The notes beneath the pieces were generated by a model, which saw only the letters and a program-made list of their open reading frames with translations, was not told the DNA's origin and made no database searches. Positions 35,630-43,529 of a stretch of DNA of 64,000 nt are shown here, piece by piece. This DNA comes from Desulfosarcina sp. GTDB taxonomy: Bacteria; Desulfobacterota; Desulfobacteria; Desulfobacterales; Desulfosarcinaceae. The stretch covers positions 39,237 through 103,236 of the forward strand of contig JABZFO010000113.1 of NCBI GenBank assembly GCA_014237405.1, in the 5' to 3' direction. The translations under genes and the position numbers were made by a program. Positions within the stretch are counted from its first letter, which is position 1; each line of letters begins with the position of its first letter.

Positions 35630-35855
35630 CGAAGGAAAGATCAATTGAAATCGGTAATCTAAGCGTTGCCTCAACGATCGGCAGGCAGGGAAAACGAAGT
35701 AAAACTATCCTGATTCATTACCGATATAGGAATCGGCCGCCCGAAACAGAGATGCGATCGGTGGCGTATTGAATCGGGAATCGAACGGGTCAGGCGTAAC
35801 GAAATCTGTATAAAAAATGTCAGCCGCTGTGTAAATTGTACCACAAGGGCAGTGG

Positions 35856-37271
35856 TCATAAGCCATATTCGGCGACCTTTTTTCTGAACGTCGACCGGTT
35901 CATCCCCAACAGTGCCGACGCCTGCACTTGGTTGTTGTCGCAGGCGGCCAAAGCTTCCCGGATCAGCGTCTTTTCCACACGGGCCATGATCTCGGCATGC
36001 AGCCGTCCCGCTTCGAAGTCCCCATCATTGCCCCTGGCGGAAAACCACATTTGAACCACCTGCTCCACTGGTAACGACGATGCTTCGTTTTTGAGCGTTG
36101 CCTCGGGGTATTCGGTGATTTCCAGGCGGTGCAGGCTGATGGTGTCGCCCCGGGTGAGGATGGCCGCCCGCTTGATGACATTTTCCAGCTCCCGGATATT
36201 GCCGGGCCAGTGGTGGGCCATCAGCCGGTCCATGGCATCGGATTCGATGCCGGTGATGACCTTTCCCAGTTCCAGATTGGCCTTTTTGATGAAGTGGTCC
36301 GTCAACTCCCGAATGTCCTCCCGGCGCTGGCGAAGGGGTGGGAGCTTGAGGGTGATGAGCTGAAGGCGATAGTAAAGGTCGCTCCTGAAGCGGCCGGCAT
36401 CCACCTCCCGGGTCAGGTTCTTGTTGGTGGCGGCGATCACCCGGGCATGGATGGTGATGGGGTCGAGCCCGCCCACCCGGACCATCTGCCGCTCCTGAAG
36501 CACCCGGAGCAGTTTGATCTGCAGGGGCAACTGCAGTTCTCCGATCTCGTCCAGAAAAATGGTGCCCGTTCCGGCAAATTCGAACTTGCCGATCTTGCGT
36601 TCCGCCGCGCCGGTGAATGACCCCTTTTCATGGCCGAACAGTTCGGTCTCCAGCAGCGATTCGGGCATGGCGCCGCAGTTGATGGCTACAAAGGGCCGGT
36701 CACACCGGTTGCTCTTGAAGTGGATCGCCCGGGCCACCAACTCCTTGCCCACGCCGCTCTCCCCCTCGATGAGCACCGGCACATCATTGGTGGTCAGCAG
36801 GCCGATCATCTTGTAGATGTCCTGGATGGCCTGACTTTTCCCGATGATGGTACTCCCATCGGCCGATGCGGCCGGGTCGATATCTCCGGCCATATCGATC
36901 CGCTCCGCCTCACGGGAGCGCAGCATCCGATCCACCAGACCGGCAACCACATCCAGGTCCATGGGCTTGGTGAGATAATCGTAAGCCCCCTGCTGTATGG
37001 CGGTGATGGCCGTGTTCATGGTTCCGTGGGCAGTCATGACCACCACCTGAACATCGTCACCGGCCCCGCGGATCTCTTTGAGCACCGACAGGCCGTCTCT
37101 TCCCGGCAACCGGATGTCCAGGAACACGATGTGGGGACGCTGGGATTGCACGATGGCCAGGGCATCCTCCGCGGTGGCGGCCACAATCGTCTCGTGCCCT
37201 CGGCCCTTTAGAAACGCAGAGAGCGCAAAACAGATCTTTTCCTCGTCATCGACGATCAATATTTTGGCCAT
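35856..37271 (-). CDS. Sigma-54-dependent response regulator
   Basis: 471 aa from ATG 37271 (MAKILIVDDEE). Receiver domain 1-120 with phospho-acceptor in VFLDIRLPG, VVMTAHG and YLTKPMD; AAA+ domain with Walker A GESGVGKEL, sigma-54 loop GSFTGA, Walker B GTIFLDEIGEL; and a complete C-terminal FIS-type helix-turn-helix (VQASALLGMNRSTFRKKVAEYG). The start overlaps the kinase gene by 26 nt. It is the natural candidate to activate the sigma-54 promoter 35614-35629 only ~230 bases downstream, and perhaps the promoters at 22305 and 42084. Confidence 0.93.
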   Translation of the reverse strand: MAKILIVDDEEKICFALSAFLKGRGHETIVAATAEDALAIVQSQRPHIVFLDIRLPGRDGLSVLKEIRGAGDDVQVVVMTAHGTMNTAITAIQQGAYDYLTKPMDLDVVAGLVDRMLRSREAERIDMAGDIDPAASADGSTIIGKSQAIQDIYKMIGLLTTNDVPVLIEGESGVGKELVARAIHFKSNRCDRPFVAINCGAMPESLLETELFGHEKGSFTGAAERKIGKFEFAGTGTIFLDEIGELQLPLQIKLLRVLQERQMVRVGGLDPITIHARVIAATNKNLTREVDAGRFRSDLYYRLQLITLKLPPLRQRREDIRELTDHFIKKANLELGKVITGIESDAMDRLMAHHWPGNIRELENVIKRAAILTRGDTISLHRLEITEYPEATLKNEASSLPVEQVVQMWFSARGNDGDFEAGRLHAEIMARVEKTLIREALAACDNNQVQASALLGMNRSTFRKKVAEYGL

Positions 37272-38685
37272 TGGAGCAATTCTCTTTCGATTGGAGGGGT
37301 AGGGCAATCGTCGCACGCACGCCTGCAGGCGTCATGTTTTCGAGTGTCAATGTGCCGCCGTGAGCGGTGATGATCTCCCGGCTGGTGGACAGCCCCAGCC
37401 CCAGCCCCTCAGGCTTGGTGGTGAAGAAGGGATCAAACAGTGCGTCCCGGTGGGCGTTATCGATGCCCCCGCCCTCGTCTTCCACGCAGATGCAGGCATG
37501 CCCGGCGGGCTCCAGCAGCGTACGGACGGTGACGGCGCCCCCTGCCGGCATACTTTCCATGGCGTTGAGCAGCAGGTTCCACAGCACCTGCTTAACCTTG
37601 TCCGGGTCCAGGGTCAGCTGCGGAAGGTCGTCTTGAGAATCCGTTCGGACCGTGATTTTCCGGTGTGCCAGCTTGGGCCGGATCACCGGGATGAGTTGGT
37701 CGATCAGCCGGTTGAGATCCGTTTTTACGGGCTTTATGGCCGTTGGCCGCAGCCGGTTGGAAAGGTCCCCCACGATGCGCTCCAGCCGGACGATCTCTTC
37801 CAGGATCGATCGGACGATCTCCCGGTTTTCCGGCGTTTTGTCCAGCCGGTCGCGCAGCAGCTGGGCCAGCATCTTGATGCTGGAAAGCGGGTTTTTGATC
37901 TCATGGGCCATGGCCGCGGTGATCTTGCCCGCAGCGGCGAGCCGGCTGCTGCGGGCCGCCTGTTCCCGGTAGTCGGCCAGCTTATGGCTCATGGTGTTGA
38001 CGGATTGGGCCAGAACGCGCAGCTCCGCTACGGAAGGCAAATCCGCTTGACGTTCAAAACGGCCGTCGGCAATCTCCCCGGTCACGGCAACCAGGTCGTC
38101 CACCGGGCGGCTCACCGACCGTGCGATCAGGTAGCCCAGAATCAATACCAGAAGAATGCCGCCGGCCCCAACCAGAAGAATGCGCGCAGTGAATGAGGAT
38201 AACAGTGCCTTAGCATCCGCCATATCGGCCAGCACCCAGAGCATCATCCGCTGCTCACTGTCGGTGGGGTTCGGCAGGATCCTGGCGGTGATCAGAAACG
38301 GGCGCCTTCCTGCAGAAACGGTCCTCTGCAACGTGTCCTGCGGGGCTTCGGCAAGCTGGCCGAACAGCCGCACCGGGTCAACCGTTATAGCGATCTGCCC
38401 CAGCGTTTCACTGTCCAGCGTGGTTGCCTTGACGGTGCCGTCCCCGGCGAACACGACGATGTCGCTGTCGATGGCATCCCTGAGCTTTTCCAGATAAATG
38501 GGGTTGAAGACGAACTGGGCATTGGAGAGCACCCGGCTGATCCGCTGGGACTGCACTTCCAGGCGCTGATCCATCAGCCGGCCCAGGGTGTGGCGACTGA
38601 GCAGCAGGGAGATGACCCCCACGGCCAGAATCAGCCCCACAAAGGGCAGCATGATGCGCAGGTGAAGGCGGTTTGGACCCGTCAT
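37246..38685 (-). CDS. Membrane sensor histidine kinase with HAMP domain
   Basis: 479 aa from ATG 38685; the longer open frame is antisense-like and overlaps the preceding gene. Membrane helix at about 8-30, a periplasmic sensor region of ~140 residues, a second helix (ILLVGAGGILLVLILGYLIA), a HAMP domain, H-box AAMAHEIKNPLSSIKMLAQ and the HATPase boxes (LLLNAMESM, VEDEGGGI, FDPFFTTKPEGLGLGLSTS). Its start overlaps the stop of the TatD-like gene (TGATG), which couples the sensor to the metabolic operon. Partner of the regulator at 35856-37271. Confidence 0.93.
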   Translation of the reverse strand: MTGPNRLHLRIMLPFVGLILAVGVISLLLSRHTLGRLMDQRLEVQSQRISRVLSNAQFVFNPIYLEKLRDAIDSDIVVFAGDGTVKATTLDSETLGQIAITVDPVRLFGQLAEAPQDTLQRTVSAGRRPFLITARILPNPTDSEQRMMLWVLADMADAKALLSSFTARILLVGAGGILLVLILGYLIARSVSRPVDDLVAVTGEIADGRFERQADLPSVAELRVLAQSVNTMSHKLADYREQAARSSRLAAAGKITAAMAHEIKNPLSSIKMLAQLLRDRLDKTPENREIVRSILEEIVRLERIVGDLSNRLRPTAIKPVKTDLNRLIDQLIPVIRPKLAHRKITVRTDSQDDLPQLTLDPDKVKQVLWNLLLNAMESMPAGGAVTVRTLLEPAGHACICVEDEGGGIDNAHRDALFDPFFTTKPEGLGLGLSTSREIITAHGGTLTLENMTPAGVRATIALPLQSKENCSNGQNIDRR

Positions 38686-39521
38686 CAACCGGCCCAGGCC
38701 TGTTCCCTGGCAACGGTGGGCCGCGGCCTGAACTTGTCGCACTGGCCCAGAAAATAGCACGGGTTGTTGTAAAACACCGTCTCCACGTTGCGGATGTCGT
38801 GGCCCCGTTTGCGCATCTCGAAGATGGCGTCGTGCAAAGTGCCCGGGTCCGACGGCCCCCAGTCGCCGGAGGCGTCCACCATCATCTTCTCCAGCCCGAA
38901 GATCTCGATGGCGTCCACCACCCGCCCCGGCGAGTTCTTGGTGATGGGGTAGATGGTCATGGATGCCCAAAAGCCGGCGTCGCGCACTATTCTCAGCGTA
39001 TGTTCCTCGCAGTGGTCCAGGCAGACCCTCTCCGGATCCACGCCGCCGTGGCCCTTCAGGTAGTCCACCATCATCCGGGTCCCCTTGAGCTTGTCCTTGA
39101 GGTGGGGTGTGTGAATCCAGATCAGCACGTCGTTTTTCAGGGCCACCTCCACCTGCTCCTCGAAAATGGTCATCTCGTTGGGGGTGTTGAGGTTCAGGCC
39201 GATCTCCCCCACACCGAGGGCCGTGGGTTTTTCGAGAAATTCCGGGATAAATGAGATCACCTCACGGGAAAAGGCCACGTCTTCGGCCTCCTTGGGGTTC
39301 ATGCAGATCCAGCAATAGTGGTCGATGTTGTACTGGGCGGCCCGGGTGGGCTCGAAGGTGGAGATGTGGGTGAAGTAGTCATAAAAGGCCTGGGGCGAGG
39401 TGCGGTCGTAGCCGGCCCAGAAGGAGGGCTCGCAGCAGGCCACCGTGTGCATCCGCGCCATGCGCTCATAGTCGGCGGTGGTGCGGGCAATCATATGGAT
39501 ATGGGGCTCGATGACAAACAT
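38685..39521 (-). CDS. TatD-like metal-dependent hydrolase, EboB-like
   Basis: 278 aa. Amidohydrolase/TatD-type barrel: the N-terminal HxH metal motif appears as EPHIHMIART, with later ligands GVGEIGLN, LIWIHTPH and CLDHCEEHT, and the C-terminal Asp in MVDASGDWG. Ebo clusters contain a TatD-like hydrolase (EboB), and the other ebo-like genes lie a few kb downstream, so this assignment rests on both motif and context. Gene order places it at the head of the kinase-regulator unit. Ribosome site AAGGAGG precedes the ATG at 39521. Confidence 0.82.
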   Translation of the reverse strand: MFVIEPHIHMIARTTADYERMARMHTVACCEPSFWAGYDRTSPQAFYDYFTHISTFEPTRAAQYNIDHYCWICMNPKEAEDVAFSREVISFIPEFLEKPTALGVGEIGLNLNTPNEMTIFEEQVEVALKNDVLIWIHTPHLKDKLKGTRMMVDYLKGHGGVDPERVCLDHCEEHTLRIVRDAGFWASMTIYPITKNSPGRVVDAIEIFGLEKMMVDASGDWGPSDPGTLHDAIFEMRKRGHDIRNVETVFYNNPCYFLGQCDKFRPRPTVAREQAWAG

Positions 39522-39536
39522 CCGTCTCCTCCTTGT

Positions 39537-39797
39537 CTATTCGTCCGGGTCCGAAAAAAGCAGCTGGAACCGTTCGCCGCGGTTGCCGGCGGGATCCTTG
39601 ATGATGTCGCAGGCCGCGATCAGCTGCCGCACCCGCAGGTCGGTAAAGGCCTTATCACCATCCGGTGCCCGCTGGATGCGGTCCAGGATAGAGGCGGTCT
39701 CCAGCAGGTGGGACCGGGCAAAGAGAAAATACATGTCCAGCAGCTCCTGCCCCGTCTTGGGAGACCTGAGCTTAGGCGATGTGGTCTGGTCGGTCAT
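39537..39797 (-). CDS. Small soluble protein upstream of the EboB-like gene
   Basis: 86 aa with a clear AAGGAG seven nt before ATG 39797, and 15 nt before the TatD-like gene. Mostly helical, charged, with segments ELLDMYFLFARSHLLETASIL and VRQLIAACDIIKDP. It occupies the position that EboA has in some ebo clusters but I cannot recognise it as EboA from sequence. Probable first gene of the operon; function unknown. Confidence 0.65.
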   Translation of the reverse strand: MTDQTTSPKLRSPKTGQELLDMYFLFARSHLLETASILDRIQRAPDGDKAFTDLRVRQLIAACDIIKDPAGNRGERFQLLFSDPDE

Positions 39798-39920
39798 GGC
39801 ATACTCCTTTACTTTTGCCTGAATCTACCATTTGTAAACGGACACTTGTCAATAATACGAAACATTATTTCGTGGGCTCTTGTAAGAAACGTCCAATCGT
39901 TATTTCTTTGACTGTTGATA

Positions 39921-39958
39921 ACGTCCCCTCGAGAGGAGAGAGCCGGGGTGAGGGGTGA
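39921..39958 (+). repeat. REP-like palindromic repeat, copy 1 (degenerate)
   Basis: ACGTCCCCTCG followed by GAGGAGAGAGCC and GGGGTGAGGGGT, a variant of the family seen in four further copies in this region. Confidence 0.6.
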
Positions 39959-39983
39959 CTCTGTCCCCTAAATAAATAAAGGT

Positions 39984-40033
39984 TGTGCCAACGTCCCCTC
40001 GCCCCTTTGGGGAGAGGGACAGGGTGAGGGGTT
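39984..40033 (+). repeat. REP-like palindromic repeat, copy 2, abutting the DUF559 gene stop
   Basis: GTTGTGCCAACGTCCCCTCG, CCCCTTTGGGGAGAGGGAC and AGGGTGAGGGG. It ends at the base before the stop codon of the DUF559 gene. Its first ~25 bases are identical to copy 4. Confidence 0.8.
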
Positions 40034-40357
40034 TCATTCGATCACGTTCAATATCCTTTCTAAAACCGCCTCGGTTTGCGCAAGCACCTCATGGTTCCAG
40101 AACCGGACAACCCGATAGCCTCTCGATTCCAGATAAGCGCTGCGCTCCTTGTCTTGCTCAATTCGGGCCGCATGCTGTCCACCGTCTACTTCAATAACCA
40201 GTTGTCTATCGATACAGACAAAGTCACAGATATAGGGGCCAACGGGATGCTGCCTCCGGAACTTGTGGCCGGCCAGAGATCGATTGCGCAGCAACTGCCA
40301 TAGACGGCGTTCGGCGTCTGTCTGGGTTTTGCGCAGCTTCCTGGCTCTGTTTTGCAT
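40034..40357 (-). CDS. DUF559 endonuclease-domain protein
   Basis: 107 aa. PD-(D/E)xK/Vsr-like small nuclease domain: RRLWQLLRNRSLAGHKFRRQ, the acidic core GPYICDFVCIDRQLVIEVDGGQH (Asp, then E-x-D) and YRVVRFWNHEVL. The family is predicted to be a DNA nuclease of unknown physiology. The gene stands alone among palindromic repeats: one ends directly at its stop (39984-40033), and inverted copies lie upstream (40437-40480). Start is plausible but has no strong ribosome site. It may be mobile, or may act on or with the repeats; that is inference. Confidence 0.85.
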   Translation of the reverse strand: MQNRARKLRKTQTDAERRLWQLLRNRSLAGHKFRRQHPVGPYICDFVCIDRQLVIEVDGGQHAARIEQDKERSAYLESRGYRVVRFWNHEVLAQTEAVLERILNVIE

Positions 40358-40436
40358 TGAATTCTCTGCCCGATCAGTTGGCAGGGAATTAAACTTGTGT
40401 CCCTATTGTTGTAGTCGATTTAGCAATCGATTGTAA

Positions 40437-40480
40437 CACCCCTCACCCCGGCCCTCTCCCCTCAATGGGAGAGGGAGGCG
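40437..40480 (-). repeat. REP-like palindromic repeat, copy 3 (inverted)
   Basis: CACCCCTCACCCCGGCCCTC followed by TCCCCTCAATGGGAGAGGGA; it is in the opposite orientation to copies 2 and 4. Confidence 0.75.
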
Positions 40481-40552
40481 AGACATGTTGCCCTTTCCCA
40501 CTATGGAAAAGATTCTGTGTAATGCCGCGTTGTTCCATAAAAGAACGAATGT

Positions 40553-40602
40553 TGTGCCAACGTCCCCTCGCCCCTCCGGGGAGAGGGACAGGGTGAGGGG
40601 TG
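40553..40602 (+). repeat. REP-like palindromic repeat, copy 4
   Basis: GTTGTGCCAACGTCCCCTCG, CCCCTCCGGGGAGAGGGAC and AGGGTGAGGGG. Nearly identical to copy 2, including the flank outside the palindrome. Confidence 0.8.
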
Positions 40603-40686
40603 TTAAAGTTTCAATTCCAACCCCCCATCCAACAACCACGCCATCTAACCCAATAAACTCAACAAGTCCAACAAACTCAACAAACC

Positions 40687-41445
40687 CTATTTCCCCACCG
40701 GCTTAACGATAAATGTCACCGGCGTCCCCACAGGCGGCACAATCGCTTTATTAACAAAATAAACCGTGTCGTCCATCCCCGTTCCCAGGGGGTGGTCGAA
40801 CATGGCGAATGGATCGTGATAGGTCGCCACGATGGACTGCTCCACCTGGGCCATGAACCGGCCGTCCATCACGTGGGAGCCGGTGAAAATCCAGTGATCC
40901 AGGGCCATGGGCTTCTTCTGTTTTTCATCGAACACCAACTCCTCTGCCCGGTGTTCCACCCTTTTGCCGCTGCCGTCCGTCCAGGAGACCCACAACTGTA
41001 CCGGGTCCCCTTCGGGCACACCCGGCGCGCCCTGAAAGTCCAGGGGCTTGCTTCCGGGTTCGAGGCCTATGAGCAGCAGGGCCACCTGGAGGTGAAAGGG
41101 CTGCACATCCAGCTTCAGCGCGCTTTCGTGGAGCTTTCCCATGGGGCCGCAGGCCAGGTATTCCAGCAGCCCTTCGGCCATGTTGATCTCGCCGGTGGTC
41201 ATCACATAACCCTGGTTCTTGTCCACGGTCACGTTGCCCACCTGGAAGACACCATCGCGCACCTTCTGGATCACCGGTGCAGGGATATTGTCCGTAGGCC
41301 CCTCCGGTTTCCATTCGGGGGCGTCACGGCCCGGGGCAGGCGCCTGAGCCGGCGTTGGTTGCGGCGTATCGGATGTCTCGGCAGGCGTTGATAGGGCCAG
41401 GAAAAAGGATAAGGTGAAAACAAATACTACTGCGGGTTTGCGCAT
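40687..41445 (-). CDS. Secreted YdjY-domain protein
   Basis: 252 aa from ATG 41445 (AAGGAG nine nt upstream; the longer frame includes the ribosome site). Signal peptide MRKPAVVFVFTLSFFLAL with an AET cleavage region, then a Pro/Ala-rich spacer, then the YdjY-like domain (MTTGEINMAEGLLEYLACG, KLHESALKLDVQPFHLQVALLL, GSHVMDGRFMAQVEQSIVATYHDP). YdjY proteins are periplasmic and often linked to electron-transfer or envelope systems; the function is unresolved. Stands alone. Confidence 0.8.
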   Translation of the reverse strand: MRKPAVVFVFTLSFFLALSTPAETSDTPQPTPAQAPAPGRDAPEWKPEGPTDNIPAPVIQKVRDGVFQVGNVTVDKNQGYVMTTGEINMAEGLLEYLACGPMGKLHESALKLDVQPFHLQVALLLIGLEPGSKPLDFQGAPGVPEGDPVQLWVSWTDGSGKRVEHRAEELVFDEKQKKPMALDHWIFTGSHVMDGRFMAQVEQSIVATYHDPFAMFDHPLGTGMDDTVYFVNKAIVPPVGTPVTFIVKPVGK

Positions 41446-41550
41446 GAGCGAATTCTCCTTCAATCAATACACGGGTTCTGGACGGACATATCCGGTCTGA
41501 GAAAACAACACGGCGGCACTTGTATGAGATCTGACGACAATTTTACATAG

Positions 41551-41588
41551 CCCCTCACCCTGCCCCTCTCCCCAAAGGGGCGAGGGAA
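41551..41588 (-). repeat. REP-like palindromic repeat, copy 5 (inverted)
   Basis: CCCCTCACCCTGCCCCTCTC followed by CCCAAAGGGGCGAGGGA, same family as the copies around the DUF559 gene. Confidence 0.75.
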
Positions 41589-41651
41589 CGCTATAAATAC
41601 CTTCGTTCATCGATGAACCAAAGCAACCCTGTTTTTTAATTCTATCCCTTA

Positions 41652-41667
41652 AGCAAAAACCGTGTCA
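41652..41667 (-). promoter_or_regulatory. Weak sigma-54-like site upstream of YdjY gene
   Basis: Minus-strand TGACAC-GGTTT-TTGCT: perfect -12 and spacing, but the -24 GG is GA. About 205 nt before ATG 41445. Marginal. Confidence 0.25.
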
Positions 41668-42083
41668 AGGTCCCTCCCTGATAAAAAGGAGAGGAGCACC
41701 TGGCAACAACATTACCTATAACCCGTTAAATTATAAATCAATATGATCTTGATTGACAATTGTCACGGACAATCTGCCAATTCAATCAACTCCACTGATC
41801 CGATTCATAAGCGATCACCCGTTCCGGGCTATTACCCATTTTACCCAGATCACACAACGCCGACATCGCCCTCCGAACTTCCAAAGCCAACAAAGACTAT
41901 CTATGATTACAGCATATTGCATCGCTACCAAAGCATAACTAGGAAAATTATGTAACACTTTCCCTAAACATATAACATTTATTTCACAATTTTCTGGTGT
42001 TTTTTTTCCATCAAAATCCTTAAAAAAAATTTTAACCACGTTATTACAGTAAGTTGTAAAAGTTTTTCATGGCATACAATGAT

Positions 42084-42099
42084 CGGCACCACATTTGCT
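42084..42099 (+). promoter_or_regulatory. Sigma-54 (-24/-12) promoter upstream of the PEP-CTERM gene
   Basis: CGGCAC-CACAT-TTGCT keeps the invariant GG and GC at ten-base spacing, with only the first and last bases off consensus. It would give a leader of about 620 nt before ATG 42736, containing several hairpins. PEP-CTERM genes are known to be sigma-54-controlled in other bacteria. Confidence 0.65.
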
Positions 42100-42366
42100 T
42101 TCCCTCAAGATGAGGTCCACACGCACAAGGCCTGAACCATCGATCAAGATACAATTTGTGGGGAATTGTGTCGCAGCAGAACGGTACGTCTTCTCATTTC
42201 AAGCGACGTTCTTCTCACATTCGACATAAAATACAAGCTGTTGGCGTTTACTTGCACGAGTTCAAATGGCCCACGCGTTTGTCCACGGCAAAGCTTGCGT
42301 CATGCTTCAAAATTACAGTTGCGTCTTGTTGCGGAACTTTTATCCGCCTGATGAGAAGTAAAGAAT

Positions 42367-42625
42367 CCTGGCCCAGAGGACCAGGCTTTAGGTTGCCCCT
42401 GAAAGGGGCTTGATCCCCGAATATTAGATGAACCAAAGAATTCAGAAGCCAGGAGTCAGGAGCCAGAAGAACTCGGATGTAGCTTCGCTCCGGCAAATTT
42501 GATATTTTATTGACTGAGCCGAAGGCGAAACCCTTATTCTGAATTCTGGATTCTGACTCCTGGATTCCTTTTGTGACTGATTCCGGCAAAGCCTACTGCC
42601 TCTGACCTGGCCCAAAGGACCAGGT
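42367..42625. repeat. Hairpin pair and imperfect inverted repeat upstream of the PEP-CTERM gene
   Basis: Hairpins CCTGG-CCCAGAGGA-CCAGG (42367-42385) and ACCTGG-CCCAAAGGA-CCAGGT (42605-42625) are direct repeats ~240 bases apart, and GCCCC-TGAAA-GGGGC sits at 42395-42409. Between them, GAAGCCAGGAGTCAGGAGCC (from 42444) pairs imperfectly with GGATTCTGACTCCTGGATTC (to 42568). Probably a dispersed intergenic element, or a structured leader. Confidence 0.5.
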
Positions 42626-42735
42626 TTTCTAAGGATAAATAAATGTATCAGATCATACAGCATGCAAAGGGGGTGATCACCGGACGATTATTAAGAATAA
42701 TGGATTGAAACGTACTTTGAACAAGGGGGATTTTA

Positions 42736-43425
42736 ATGAAAAAGATAGGGTTGATTTTATTAATCATTGGCTTTGTTGTTGCCGGGGCGACATCAGTATC
42801 CGCCGCTACCATCGGACTATATGACTTGGAGTTTAACATTGATGGCATTTTGTCCAATCCCATTTCGGGTGATCCAGTTCCCGCTGGAGTTGACGATTCA
42901 GGTTTTAATTACACCAATGGGTTAGGCATGTTAACGATCGCCTTATCTGGCGGCGGTAGCCATTTTGTAGGTTTGTTTGTTGATCATGAAATAGATGAGG
43001 CCACTAACACCTATTTCAACGAGAATGGCGCCGCAATCGGGACGGCAGCAGGTCAATCCTGGGAAATCGATGAACCAGGATATTTAGGGGGCGATATCTA
43101 CACCAACTTTTCTAATAGTGCGCTTGACAATTCTAATAATGTCCCCGCTGGTTCTGAAGATGACGTCTCCATGGCCCTGGGCTGGGATTTCATCCTGGAC
43201 ACTGACAAAACCGCCGTGATAGACTTCATGATTTCGACTACCGCCCCTGGAGGGTTTTATCTCAACCAGAAAGACCCGGACAGCTTAGTGGACATCTATT
43301 TCTCCAGCACGTTAGATCTTGAAGGCGACGTGCCGCCCATTCCCGAACCGGCCACCCTGCTGCTGCTGGGCACGGGTCTCGTTGGGCTGTGCGCATCACA
43401 AAGGAAAAAGCTCTTTAAAAAGTAA
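42736..43425 (+). CDS. PEP-CTERM sorting-signal protein
   Basis: 229 aa. Signal peptide MKKIGLILLIIGFVVAGATS, a ~175-residue beta-rich extracellular region without cysteines, and a C-terminal PEP-CTERM tripartite signal: IPEPATLLLLGTGLVGLCAS followed by the basic end QRKKLFKK. Such proteins are exported by Sec, cut by an exosortase at the PEP motif and linked to the surface or exopolysaccharide matrix. No exosortase is in this window, so one must be elsewhere. Ribosome site GGGGGA lies before ATG 42736. A terminator-like structure follows the gene. Confidence 0.92.
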   Translation: MKKIGLILLIIGFVVAGATSVSAATIGLYDLEFNIDGILSNPISGDPVPAGVDDSGFNYTNGLGMLTIALSGGGSHFVGLFVDHEIDEATNTYFNENGAAIGTAAGQSWEIDEPGYLGGDIYTNFSNSALDNSNNVPAGSEDDVSMALGWDFILDTDKTAVIDFMISTTAPGGFYLNQKDPDSLVDIYFSSTLDLEGDVPPIPEPATLLLLGTGLVGLCASQRKKLFKK

Positions 43426-43436
43426 GAAGTTAAAAC

Positions 43437-43510
43437 AGAAAATGATTGCTGCATCCGATTGATGTTGGGGGACAACAATTCGAATGCAGCCCATTTTCTT
43501 AAATTTTTAA
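43437..43510 (+). terminator. Terminator-like structure after PEP-CTERM gene
   Basis: AGAAAATG and GCTGCAT (43437-43454) pair with ATGCAGC and CATTTTCT (43484-43499), with an inner GTTG-GGGGA-CAAC hairpin, then AAATTTTTAA. Likely a rho-independent terminator, possibly leaky into the next gene. Confidence 0.55.
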
Positions 43511-43529
43511 TTCAGGAAGGGGAAAATTA

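Larger units (their letters stand above)
35422..35855. other. Regulatory spacer upstream of the ebo-like operon
   Basis: About 430 bases without a gene between the response-regulator stop and the inositol-phosphate synthase. It holds (on the minus strand) a sigma-54 promoter at 35614-35629, an inverted pair ATCGGTAAT (35650-35658) / ATTACCGAT (35717-35725) upstream of it that could be activator sites, and a GC-rich hairpin at 35542-35574 in the leader. Confidence 0.65.
40358..40686. other. Repeat-bearing spacer upstream of the DUF559 gene
   Basis: About 330 bases without a gene, containing REP-like copies 3 (40437-40480) and 4 (40553-40602) and, at about 40640-40690, a C/A-rich low-complexity stretch of imperfect CAACAAACT-type units. 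Confidence 0.6.
41446..42735. other. Long gene-free, structured spacer
   Basis: About 1.29 kb without a convincing gene. Contents: REP-like copy 5 (41551-41588, inverted orientation), a weak minus-strand sigma-54-like site (41652-41667), an A/T-rich stretch (about 41690-42060), a good plus-strand sigma-54 promoter (42084-42099), two CCTGG-type hairpins (42367-42385, 42605-42625) and an imperfect ~125-bp inverted repeat (42443-42568). The 85-codon open frame at 42156 lacks a ribosome site. Confidence 0.6.

Noticed and set aside
38686..38970. 95-residue N-terminal extension of the histidine kinase at 37246
   Set aside because: It overlaps the TatD-like gene in another frame and is low-complexity; ATG 38685 with a TGATG overlap is the better start.
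42156..42413. 85-codon open frame in the long spacer
   Set aside because: No ribosome site, no recognised motif, atypical residue make-up; most likely chance.
42590..42640. GGCAAAGCC string suggesting a c-di-GMP-I (GEMM) riboswitch before the PEP-CTERM gene
   Set aside because: Only one short segment fits; the paired P1 stems, tetraloop receptor and other conserved blocks are not visible.
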